This document shows, piece by piece, positions 24,536-32,254 of a stretch of DNA of 64,000 bases. Below the pieces are notes generated by a model that worked only from the letters and a program-made list of their open reading frames with translations, did no database searches and was not told where the DNA came from. How positions within the stretch are numbered: the stretch's first letter is position 1; each line of letters opens with the position of its first letter. The stretch spans positions 62,001 to 126,000 of the forward strand of contig JBFWUB010000002.1 in assembly GCA_050247515.1 (NCBI GenBank). Direction: 5' to 3'. The translations under genes and the position numbers were made by a program. Source of the stretch: RAM1 sp050247515. GTDB taxonomy: Bacteria > Pseudomonadota > Gammaproteobacteria > Burkholderiales > Burkholderiaceae_C.

Positions 24536-26236
24536 ATGTTCACCGCCACGATCACCAGCCAACCTGCGGACGTCACCGACGTTGCGGCGGTTCGCTACAC
24601 CTGCGCATGCGCCGGGTGCGGTGGTGCCGGCGGCAACGCCGTGCAGCACACCGCAGGCCCCATCAGCGCCGCCACTTCCCAGGCCGTGAGCCTTGCAGCG
24701 CAGGGCACCGCGGGCGATGCCGCTGCCCTGCTGGCGGGCAGCCAGTGGGCCGACGCCAGCGCCGGCGCGCGCACCGTCATCACGTATTCATTCATTGACG
24801 CCGGCTCCACCTACAGCGCGGCCGCCGCGCCCTGGCAGGCCAGCGCCAGCCCGCTGAGCGAGGCTGACCGCGCCACCACCCGCGAGGTACTGGCCAACAT
24901 CGAAGCCGTGTGCGGCGTGACCTTCGTGGAAGTGGCCGACAGCGGCGCCACCCAGGGCGTGCTGCGCTACGGCTATTCGCAGCGGCCCAACGACCTGGGC
25001 TATGCGGGCTACGCGTTCTACCCGTCGCCGGCCGAGATCGGCGGCGACATCTGGATCGGCAAGGCGCAGGCCGGCGTGGAATGGGACCACTACCGCCCCG
25101 GGTTGATCCTGCATGAGACGCTGCATGCGCTGGGCCTGAAGCATCCGTTTGACGGCGGCACGACGTTGAGCGCACAGGACGACATCATCCCCAATACGGT
25201 CATGAGCTATTCGCCGGTGGCGGGCAACCGTTCGGGCGCCATGTCGCACTACCCCACGCAGCCGATGCCACTGGACATCCAGGCGCTGCGCACCCTGTAC
25301 GGCGCATCCACGCACAACGCCGCCGATACGGTCCATGACGCAGCCGCGTTGCAGGGCAACTTTCACATCGTCGTGGACAGCGGCGGCACCGACACCTTGA
25401 GCTGCGCCAGCCTTGCCAATGCCGTGCGCATCGACCTGGCGCCCGGCGCGGCCAGCACGATCGGGTTGACGGTACATGCATTCGCCTACAGCGGATCAGG
25501 CGCGGGGCGCACCGTGAGTCACAGCACCTATGAGGAAACGCTGCGCATCGACGCGGACACCTGGATCGAAAACGCCACCGGTTCGGCGTACGACGACGTG
25601 CTGACGGGCAACGGCCTGGCCAACCTGCTGCAAGGCGGCGCTGGCGACGACAGGCTCACGGGCCTGGGGGGCAACGACCTGCTGGTCGGCGGCACCGGCC
25701 TGGACACCGCGCTCTACCAGGGCAGAAAGGCCAATTTCCAGGTTGAACGTAGCGCCGATGGCTTTCGCGTTGCGGACCTCGGCGGCGCGCAAGGCACGGA
25801 CCTGCTGCAGGGCGTGGAGCGGCTCGCGTTCACCGACCGGCATGTGGCACTGGACCTGGATGGCAATGCGGGACTGGCCGCGAAAATCCTGTCGGCGGTG
25901 ATGGGCACGGCCGCCATTCACAATGCGAGCTACCTGGGCCGCGTCATCTCGTTGCTGGACAGCGGCCGCAGCGCCAGCCAGGTGGCCGACCACGTGGTCG
26001 ACGCCGCGCTGGGCGTGCCCCATACCCATGAGTCGTTTGTCGCGCTGCTCTACGCCAACGTCACGGGCGCATTGCCAGACAACACCGATCTGGACTACTA
26101 CACACGCCTGCTCGACACCGGCATGGCAAGCCAGTCTTCGCTGACCCTGCTGGCTGCGCAAGGCGGCGCCAATCTGGCGCGCATCGATCTGGTGGGCCTG
26201 GGCGCGCACGGACTGGAGTACGTGCCCTACGCATAA
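24536..26236 (+). CDS. RTX-type metzincin metalloprotease with DUF4214 C-terminus
   Basis: The 566-residue protein has the metzincin zinc site HETLHALGLKH (His193, Glu194, His197, His203) and a Met-turn (VMSYS, Met223), as in serralysins. Two or three nonapeptide RTX repeats follow near residues 360-395 (GGAGDDRLTGLGGNDLLVGG), then a DUF4214-like helical end. No N-terminal signal peptide is seen, which fits type I secretion, although no type I secretion genes lie in the window. An unusual cysteine/glycine patch (TCACAGCGGAGG) lies at residues 22-33. Likely secreted, calcium-binding. Expression is probably controlled by the leader hairpin. Confidence 0.82.
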   Translation: MFTATITSQPADVTDVAAVRYTCACAGCGGAGGNAVQHTAGPISAATSQAVSLAAQGTAGDAAALLAGSQWADASAGARTVITYSFIDAGSTYSAAAAPWQASASPLSEADRATTREVLANIEAVCGVTFVEVADSGATQGVLRYGYSQRPNDLGYAGYAFYPSPAEIGGDIWIGKAQAGVEWDHYRPGLILHETLHALGLKHPFDGGTTLSAQDDIIPNTVMSYSPVAGNRSGAMSHYPTQPMPLDIQALRTLYGASTHNAADTVHDAAALQGNFHIVVDSGGTDTLSCASLANAVRIDLAPGAASTIGLTVHAFAYSGSGAGRTVSHSTYEETLRIDADTWIENATGSAYDDVLTGNGLANLLQGGAGDDRLTGLGGNDLLVGGTGLDTALYQGRKANFQVERSADGFRVADLGGAQGTDLLQGVERLAFTDRHVALDLDGNAGLAAKILSAVMGTAAIHNASYLGRVISLLDSGRSASQVADHVVDAALGVPHTHESFVALLYANVTGALPDNTDLDYYTRLLDTGMASQSSLTLLAAQGGANLARIDLVGLGAHGLEYVPYA

Positions 26237-26245
26237 TTGCGGGCC

Positions 26246-26884
26246 ATGCTCCAGTACCTCACCATCCCCGTCACTGCCTTCCAGCAAAACTGCTCCCTGG
26301 TCTGGGACGACGCCACGAAGCAGGCCGCCGTGATCGACCCCGGCGGCGACCTGGACGTGCTGCTGGAAGAAGTCGGGCGTCTGGGCCTGAAGCTTGAACA
26401 GATCTGGCTCACCCACGCCCACATCGACCATGCGGGCGGCACGGCCGAGCTGGCCACGCGGCTCCAGCTGCCGATCATCGGCCCGCACCCCGGCGACCAG
26501 TTCTGGATCGACGGGCTGCCTCAGCAGGGCGCGATGTTCGGCTTTGCGCATTCAGAGGCCTTCACGCCCACGCGCTGGCTGCATGATGGCGACACCGTCG
26601 AGCTGGCGGGCCACGTGCTGCACGTGCGCCACTGCCCCGGCCACACGCCCGGGCATGTGGTGTTTCATGCGCCCGAGATCCAGCGCGCGTTTGTGGGCGA
26701 CGTGCTGTTTGCCGGCAGCATCGGCCGCACGGATTTCCCCGGCGGCAACCACCAGCAGCTGCTGGACAGCATTGCGCAGCGGCTGTGGCCCATGGGCGAC
26801 GACACGGTGTTCATCCCCGGCCATGGGCCCGAGAGCACGTTCGGGCGCGAGCGGCGCGGCAATCCCTACGTGCGCGGCACCTGA
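26246..26884 (+). CDS. MBL-fold metallo-hydrolase, glyoxalase II-like (YcbL type)
   Basis: The 212-residue protein shows the metallo-beta-lactamase motif THAHIDH, then CPGHTPGH, FVGDVLFAGSIGRTDFPGG and the terminal IPGHGPESTFGRER. This arrangement is that of the short type II glyoxalases such as YcbL, which hydrolyse thioesters. The ATG at 26246 is preferred over a TTG three codons upstream. It starts ten bases after the RTX gene but is probably a housekeeping gene. Confidence 0.9.
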   Translation: MLQYLTIPVTAFQQNCSLVWDDATKQAAVIDPGGDLDVLLEEVGRLGLKLEQIWLTHAHIDHAGGTAELATRLQLPIIGPHPGDQFWIDGLPQQGAMFGFAHSEAFTPTRWLHDGDTVELAGHVLHVRHCPGHTPGHVVFHAPEIQRAFVGDVLFAGSIGRTDFPGGNHQQLLDSIAQRLWPMGDDTVFIPGHGPESTFGRERRGNPYVRGT

Positions 26885-27015
26885 CGGCGCCAGCCCAGGC
26901 CGCGGCGGGCGTCACTCCCACAAACAGGTGATGGGCGACGGGGTACGCCAGTCCGATACTGACGCAGTGGCCGGCAGCCGCCCGCCATCTGTTCCACCGT
27001 CGACTGGAGACCGCC

Positions 27016-27411
27016 TTGCCCGCATCCCTTTTTCGCGCCCTGACCACCACCGCGCTGGCCCTTGGCGCTGGCCTGGCCCTGGCCCAGCCCAAATTCGCCA
27101 CGGAATTCCCCGAGGGGGCCCAGGCCTTGCCGGCCGCCGCCTTGTCCGAGCGCGTCTCGGGCAAGGTTTACGGCGCCAAGCTGGCCGCCGGCCCAACCTG
27201 GCGGGTGGACTTCAAAGGCAATGGCTTTGTCTTTCTCGATGTGAGCACCGGCGCGCGTGACAGCGGCAAGTGGCGGGCCGAGGACGGGCGCGTGTGCTTT
27301 GAGTTCCGCGGGCCCTTTGGTACCAGCTGCGCGGCCATGCGCGCCACGGCCGACAGCCTGTACCTCAAGCGCGAAAGCAATGGCGAGGTGCTGCTGCTGA
27401 CGCCGCAGTAG
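27016..27411 (+). CDS. secreted hypothetical protein
   Basis: A 131-residue protein with a cleavable signal peptide (residues 1-23, ending ALA before QPKF) and a small beta-rich domain (FKGNGFVFLDVSTGARDSGKW, DGRVCFEFRGPFGTSCAAM). Two cysteines could form a periplasmic disulfide. The TTG start at 27016 is supported by GGAG seven bases upstream. The family is not recognised. The 130 bp before it shows no feature I can name. The 3' end faces the M48 protease gene. Confidence 0.65.
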   Translation: MPASLFRALTTTALALGAGLALAQPKFATEFPEGAQALPAAALSERVSGKVYGAKLAAGPTWRVDFKGNGFVFLDVSTGARDSGKWRAEDGRVCFEFRGPFGTSCAAMRATADSLYLKRESNGEVLLLTPQ

Positions 27412-27444
27412 CCGCCGAAGGCTCCAAAACGCCCGGCCGCGGCC

Positions 27445-28278
27445 TCAGCCGCGGCGCGCCTGCTCGTACAGCCCGCGCACCTTGGGCACATTGGCCTGCA
27501 GCTCGCGGATGCGGTCCGGGCCGCTGGGGTGCGTGGACAGAAAGCCCGGGCCACCGGCGCCGCCGCTGGCCTGGCCCATCTTCTGCCACAGGCTGACCGA
27601 TGCGTCGGGGTTGTAGCCGGCGCGCGCGGCCAGCTCCAGGCCCACCAGGTCGGCCTCGGTCTCGTCCGAGCGGCTGAACTTGAGGGTGATGAGCTGCGTG
27701 CCGATGCTGGCCGCCACGTCGCCCAGCTGGCCCAGGCCCAGCAGCTGCGCGCCAATGGACAGCAGCGCGCCCGTGCCCTGCGTCTTGGCGATGCGCGAGC
27801 GCGCGTGCTCGCGCAGCGCATGGGCCATCTCGTGGCCCATGATCATCGCGGCCTCGTCCGCGGTGAGCTTGAGCTGGTCCAGGATGCCGGTATAGAACGC
27901 GATCTTGCCGCCGGGCATGCAAAAGGCGTTGATCTGCTTGCTGCCGATCAGGTTGATTTCCCACTTCCAGCCTTTGGCGCGGTCGTTCCATTTGGTGGTG
28001 AACGGAATCAGCCGGTTGCCGATGGCGCGCAGCTGCTGCAGCTGGGGGTGGTTGTCAGGCGCCAGCGCGCGCTGGGCGCGGGCCTGCGCCATCATCTGGG
28101 CGTACTGCTGACCGGCGGCTGTTTCCAGCTCACCCGCGGGCACCAGCGTGCGCAGGCGCGAGGCATCGCCCACCTCCACCTGCGCCAGCACCGGCGTGGC
28201 CGCGGCCGCGCCCGCGGCCAGCAGAAAGCCCCGGCGGCCAGACCAGGCGGAGTTTTTGGCGAGGCAGAGCATGCACAT
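27445..28278 (-). CDS. M48-family zinc metallopeptidase, periplasmic
   Basis: A BepA/LoiP-like protease of 277 residues with the zinc motif HEMAH, a second-zinc-ligand region (SDETEADLVGLELAARAGYNP) and the C-terminal FLSTHPSGPDRIRELQ block. The N-terminus contains WSGRRGFLLAAGA, a twin-arginine-like signal. The frame runs far upstream over the divergent gene; the Met at 28278 (MCMLCLAKNS) is preferred, with 28311 and 28272 as alternatives. Probably a quality-control protease for envelope proteins (family knowledge). It diverges from the AmpG-like gene with a 31-bp spacer. Confidence 0.87.
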   Translation of the reverse strand: MCMLCLAKNSAWSGRRGFLLAAGAAAATPVLAQVEVGDASRLRTLVPAGELETAAGQQYAQMMAQARAQRALAPDNHPQLQQLRAIGNRLIPFTTKWNDRAKGWKWEINLIGSKQINAFCMPGGKIAFYTGILDQLKLTADEAAMIMGHEMAHALREHARSRIAKTQGTGALLSIGAQLLGLGQLGDVAASIGTQLITLKFSRSDETEADLVGLELAARAGYNPDASVSLWQKMGQASGGAGGPGFLSTHPSGPDRIRELQANVPKVRGLYEQARRG

Positions 28279-28309
28279 GGGGCAATAATAAACAGAAGTA
28301 ACGCTTTTC

Positions 28310-29665
28310 ATGTCAGACGACTTCGCCTCCCCTGCCCCCGCCGCCGCCCCGCCTGTCCGCCCGAGCTGGGCGCAAACCCTGCGTGTGTACCTGGAGCCCG
28401 CCACGCTGCGCATGCTGGCGCTGGGCTTTTCGGCCGGGCTGCCGCTGCTGCTGGTGCTGGGCACGCTGAGCTTTCGCCTGCGCGAGGCCGGCATTGACCG
28501 TACCACCATTGGTTACCTGAGCTGGGTGGGTCTGGCCTATGGCTTCAAATGGTGCTGGGCGCCGCTGGTGGACCGACTGCCCCTGCCGGGCCTGACGACC
28601 ACGCTGGGCCGCCGCCGCGGCTGGCTGCTGCTGTCGCAGGCGGTGATCATCGCGGGCCTGGCCGGCATGGCACTGGCCGACCCGCGCGACGCGCTGGGGC
28701 CCATCGTGTGGTGCGCGCTGGCCGTGGCATTTGGCTCGGCCACGCAGGACATTGCGCTGGACGCCTTCCGCATCGAATCCGCCGACACGCAGCGCCAGGC
28801 GGCCCTGGCCGCCACCTACCAGACGGGCTACCGCCTGGCCATGATCTGGGCCGGGGCCGGCGTGCTGTGGATTGCGGCGCGGGCCGAGGTCGCCACGGCC
28901 GGGAACTACCAGCACGCCGCCTGGCAGGCGGCCTACCTGGTCATGGCGGCGTCCATGGGGGTGGGCGTGCTGACCGTGCTGCTGTCGCGCGAGCCCGCGC
29001 GCGCCGCGCTGCCGCCCGCGCGCAATGCGGCTGAATGGCTGCACGGCGCGCTGATTGAGCCGTTTGCCGATTTCATCCAACGCTACCGCTGGCAGGCCGC
29101 GCTGATCCTGGGCCTGATCGCGGTGTACCGCATCAGCGACGTGGTGATGGGCATCATGGCCAACCCGTTCTATGTGGACATGGGCTACACCAAGGACGAG
29201 GTCGCGGCCGTGACCAAGGTGTATGGCGTGGTCATGACGCTGGCCGGCGCCTTCATCGGCGGCGCGCTGTCCATGCGTTTTGGCGTGATGCGCGTGCTGA
29301 TGCTGGGCGCCATCCTGAGCGCCGCCACCAACCTGCTGTTTGCCTGGCTGGCCGGGCGCGGGCACGATGTGCAGGCACTGATCTGGGTCGTGTCGGCCGA
29401 CAACCTGTCCTCGGGCATTGCCTCGGCGGCCTTCATCGCCTACCTGTCGTCGCTGACCAATGTGAGCTATTCAGCCACGCAGTACGCGCTGTTCAGCTCC
29501 ATGATGCTGCTGCTGCCCAAATGGCTGGCGGGGTTCTCGGGCAAGTATGTGGACTTGCATGGGTATGTGGCGTTCTTCAACGCCACGGCCCTGCTGGGTG
29601 TGCCGGTGCTGGTGCTGGTGTGGCTGGCGGGGCGCGCAAACGCCAGGCCCCCATCCAGGCCCTGA
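28310..29665 (+). CDS. AmpG-like major facilitator permease
   Basis: A 451-residue MFS protein with twelve helices. The early block GFSAGLPLLLVLGTLSFRLREAGIDRTTIGYLSWVGLAYGFKW matches the muropeptide permease AmpG, which imports anhydro-muropeptides for cell wall recycling. The length is at the short end for AmpG. Substrate is inferred by family only. The 3' end almost touches the convergent antitoxin gene, without a terminator between them. Confidence 0.85.
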   Translation: MSDDFASPAPAAAPPVRPSWAQTLRVYLEPATLRMLALGFSAGLPLLLVLGTLSFRLREAGIDRTTIGYLSWVGLAYGFKWCWAPLVDRLPLPGLTTTLGRRRGWLLLSQAVIIAGLAGMALADPRDALGPIVWCALAVAFGSATQDIALDAFRIESADTQRQAALAATYQTGYRLAMIWAGAGVLWIAARAEVATAGNYQHAAWQAAYLVMAASMGVGVLTVLLSREPARAALPPARNAAEWLHGALIEPFADFIQRYRWQAALILGLIAVYRISDVVMGIMANPFYVDMGYTKDEVAAVTKVYGVVMTLAGAFIGGALSMRFGVMRVLMLGAILSAATNLLFAWLAGRGHDVQALIWVVSADNLSSGIASAAFIAYLSSLTNVSYSATQYALFSSMMLLLPKWLAGFSGKYVDLHGYVAFFNATALLGVPVLVLVWLAGRANARPPSRP

Positions 29666-29670
29666 GGAAT

Positions 29671-29988
29671 TCACACGGGTTGTGCGTGCAGGCGAACGCC
29701 CAGGGCACGAGCCACTTTGAGCACCGTGGCAAAGCTGGGATTGCCACCCTCGCTGAGAGCCCGGTACAAACTCTCGCGACTCAACCCTGCCTCCTTGGCA
29801 ACCTGGCTCATGCCCTTGGCACGCGCAATGTCACCAAGGGCCCTGGCAATGCCGGAGACATCGTCCGGCGCCTCTTCAAGCCACGCATCCAGATAGGCGG
29901 CCATTTCTTCGGGCGTCCGCAGATGCTCGGCCACGTCGTAGGCCGATGTCCTGGGCTTGGAAATCTTCTTGCGGGCGGCGGTGACCAT
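29671..29988 (-). CDS. HigA-type antitoxin (addiction module antidote)
   Basis: A 105-residue protein ending in an Xre-like helix-turn-helix (AKGMSQVAKEAGLSRESLYRALSEGGNPSFATVLKVARALGVRL), the pattern of the HigA group paired with Gp49-like toxins. The ATG at 29988 lies four bases after the toxin stop and is preceded by a GGAGTAGC ribosome site. The order is toxin first, as usual for higBA. The toxin partner seems truncated, so the antitoxin may now act alone as a repressor (inference). Confidence 0.85.
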   Translation of the reverse strand: MVTAARKKISKPRTSAYDVAEHLRTPEEMAAYLDAWLEEAPDDVSGIARALGDIARAKGMSQVAKEAGLSRESLYRALSEGGNPSFATVLKVARALGVRLHAQPV

Positions 29989-29992
29989 AGGG

Positions 29993-30208
29993 CTACTCCT
30001 CGTATGCCTGCGCGAGGCGAATGGCTCTGGCGATGTCTTTGGCTTGTGTCGACTTGTCCCCACCGACGAGCAGCAGGATGAACTGGCCGCGGCGCTGCGT
30101 GTAGTACACGCGGTAGCCAGGGCCAACATCCACCTTCAATTCCGAGACACCGTGAGTCAGGTTGCGATGCGAGCCGGGATTGCCATGAACAAGTCGATCA
30201 ACGCGCAT
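29993..30208 (-). pseudogene. HigB/RelE-type toxin lacking its N-terminal part
   Basis: The frame encodes RVDRLVHGNPGSHRNLTHGVSELKVD, GPGYRVYYTQR and LLVGGDKSTQAKDIARA, the hallmark C-terminal two thirds of phage Gp49-like RelE/HigB toxins. Family members have about 25-30 more residues (first strand and helix) before RxDRL; here the ATG at 30208 (or GTG at 30226) is reached at once. A good -10 (TACAAT) sits just upstream, so the start region remains but the first codons are gone. An internal deletion soon after the start is the simplest reading. Probably inactive as an mRNA interferase. Confidence 0.7.
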
Positions 30209-30285
30209 GACGAAATTGTAGCCCACGAGCTACACCTCACGCAACCAACGCAAAATCAGGCCGAAGCAAACGGGCGAAGCTGCAG

Positions 30286-30846
30286 TCAGGCCGCGCGGTC
30301 GCCCCGCCACTCCCGCCTTAAGAGCGCGTACAACATCAAGTCGTGGTGCGACTCAGCCCAATAACCGACTTCGCGCAGGCGCCCTTCCTCAACAAAACCA
30401 AAGCGCGCGAGCAAGGCAAGCGACGCCCGGTTGTCAGGATGCACCTGGGCTTCCAGGCGGTTCAACTGCATCTCCCGGAACCCCCAGGAAATAGCGGCTG
30501 CCAAAGCCTCCTTCATGTAGCCGCGCCCCTGGTGCAACGGCGAGATTTCATAGCCCACCACACACGTCCTCCAGTTGCGATTCCAGCGGAACAGCCCGCA
30601 GGTTCCGATCAGGCCCGGCGCGTCTTGCAGCTGTATGCCCCACCGGATGCCGGACGCCGGTTCCTCGCGCCACTTCGCAAACATCTGGACAAGCCGTTTT
30701 GCGCCCTCGATATCCTTCAGGGGGTCCGAGCCAAACCATTTCATGTGTTCGGCATCTCCATGGATGCGCAGCAAATCCGCAGCATCAGCGTCGGCAATCT
30801 CGCGCAGCAAGAGATTGCGGGTTTTGAGTTCCGGGAAGTCAGCCAT
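30286..30846 (-). CDS. GNAT-family N-acetyltransferase, RimJ/RimL-like
   Basis: A 186-residue acetyltransferase with the N-terminal LKTRNLLLREI, the acetyl-CoA binding HQGRGYMKEALAA and the terminal HPDNRASLALLARFGFVEEGRLRE, all typical of the RimJ/RimL group, which acetylates N-terminal residues of proteins or small amines. It follows pelG after 37 bases in the same direction but need not be functionally part of the operon. Confidence 0.9.
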   Translation of the reverse strand: MADFPELKTRNLLLREIADADAADLLRIHGDAEHMKWFGSDPLKDIEGAKRLVQMFAKWREEPASGIRWGIQLQDAPGLIGTCGLFRWNRNWRTCVVGYEISPLHQGRGYMKEALAAAISWGFREMQLNRLEAQVHPDNRASLALLARFGFVEEGRLREVGYWAESHHDLMLYALLRREWRGDRAA

Positions 30847-30883
30847 GAATATCCATCAGCGTTTTACGATCCGGGCACTTTGC

Positions 30884-32254
30884 TCACTGCAGCATGAACG
30901 TCTCATACTCCAGACGTGAAATCTTGCGCTCCAGCACCCGCAGCGACACCACCAGCGTGATCAGCAGCGCCGCCGCGAAGCCGTAGCCATAAAACGCCAC
31001 GCCCAGCTTCAGCGACACGATGGACAGCACCACATTCAGCACCGACAGCAGGGCCACGGTGGCCAGCACGGCGCGGCGGCGGTCCAGGTAGAAGAACACG
31101 TTCATCACGGCCAGCAGCGCCACCTGCATGCTGGCGGCCACCGCGTCCACATAAAACAGCGGCAGGTACAGCGGGCTGATGCCCAGCTTCTCGAAGATCG
31201 TGGGCGCAAACACCACCATCACCAGCACGGCCAGCGTCTGGATCTTCACGATGTCAAACAGGCCCTGGCGCACGGCAAACACCATTTCATCGCGCATGCG
31301 GGCGATCTCTTCCAGCGAGCCGCCGTCGCGCACCGCGTTGTAGAACTTGTCGTACCACTCCACAAAGTCGGTCTCGAACCGCACCAGGAATACCGCCATG
31401 CCCGGAATGATGCTCAGGTACGCCAGGAATACCGGCATGTCATAGATCACGCTGGCGCGCAGCGGGCCGATCACGGCCTGGCTGGTCTCGGGCGCGACCC
31501 AGAACACGATCTTGTCGGCCCAGATCGCAAAGTTGTACAGGAAGCCCACCGCCATCAGCGTGGGCAGCATGGCACCGGGCTGGAAGCAGTCAAACGCGAT
31601 CAGCCGCTCGGCCGGGAAGCTGCGCAGGATGATGAAGAACATGCCCACCAGCATCAGGAACTGCCCCACCACATAGCCGCCCAGCAACCCTTCCAGCCCG
31701 TATTCGCGCAGCAGCACCGCCAGCAGAACGGAGATGGCGTACCCCCCGCCGAACAGCACCACGATGGTTTTGTAGAACTTCAGCCCGCTCATGAAGATGG
31801 TGGCCACCCAGATGTCGCACATGGTCACGAAGCCCGCCACCATCAGCACCCGGTACAGAGCGCTTTCGTTGCGGAACTCCAGGAACGCCAGCATCACCGC
31901 CAGGGTGCCGGCGCCCAGGTTGGTCACCAGCAGCACGCCGGCAAAGTTGGGCACGATGTCCACGCCCTTGCGCGCGAACAGCTGGTCCGACACCCAGCGG
32001 GTGAAGGCCAGCTGCACCACGCCCGTCAATATCAGCGAGCCCGCGATCAGGTACGTGACCGACACCTGGAACTGCGTGACCAGCAGGTTGGGCACCACGA
32101 TGTTGACCGACAGCACGCCGATCACCACCAGCCCCACGATGGACAGCACCCACGGGCCCGAGCTGATCAGACCCGCATAGGCATACGCGCGCACCAGCGC
32201 AAAGTAGCTTTCGCGTTGCAGCAGCTTGCGCAGCTCAAAACCGATGCCGGCCAT
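30884..32254 (-). CDS. pelG: Pel polysaccharide inner-membrane transporter PelG
   Basis: PelG is a MOP-superfamily flippase-like protein that, with PelD, PelE and PelF, forms the inner-membrane Pel synthase. The 456 residues start MAGIGFELRKLLQRESY, as expected for PelG, and contain about twelve hydrophobic segments. Its ATG shares its last bases with the pelF stop. Last gene of the pel set. Confidence 0.94.
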   Translation of the reverse strand: MAGIGFELRKLLQRESYFALVRAYAYAGLISSGPWVLSIVGLVVIGVLSVNIVVPNLLVTQFQVSVTYLIAGSLILTGVVQLAFTRWVSDQLFARKGVDIVPNFAGVLLVTNLGAGTLAVMLAFLEFRNESALYRVLMVAGFVTMCDIWVATIFMSGLKFYKTIVVLFGGGYAISVLLAVLLREYGLEGLLGGYVVGQFLMLVGMFFIILRSFPAERLIAFDCFQPGAMLPTLMAVGFLYNFAIWADKIVFWVAPETSQAVIGPLRASVIYDMPVFLAYLSIIPGMAVFLVRFETDFVEWYDKFYNAVRDGGSLEEIARMRDEMVFAVRQGLFDIVKIQTLAVLVMVVFAPTIFEKLGISPLYLPLFYVDAVAASMQVALLAVMNVFFYLDRRRAVLATVALLSVLNVVLSIVSLKLGVAFYGYGFAAALLITLVVSLRVLERKISRLEYETFMLQ

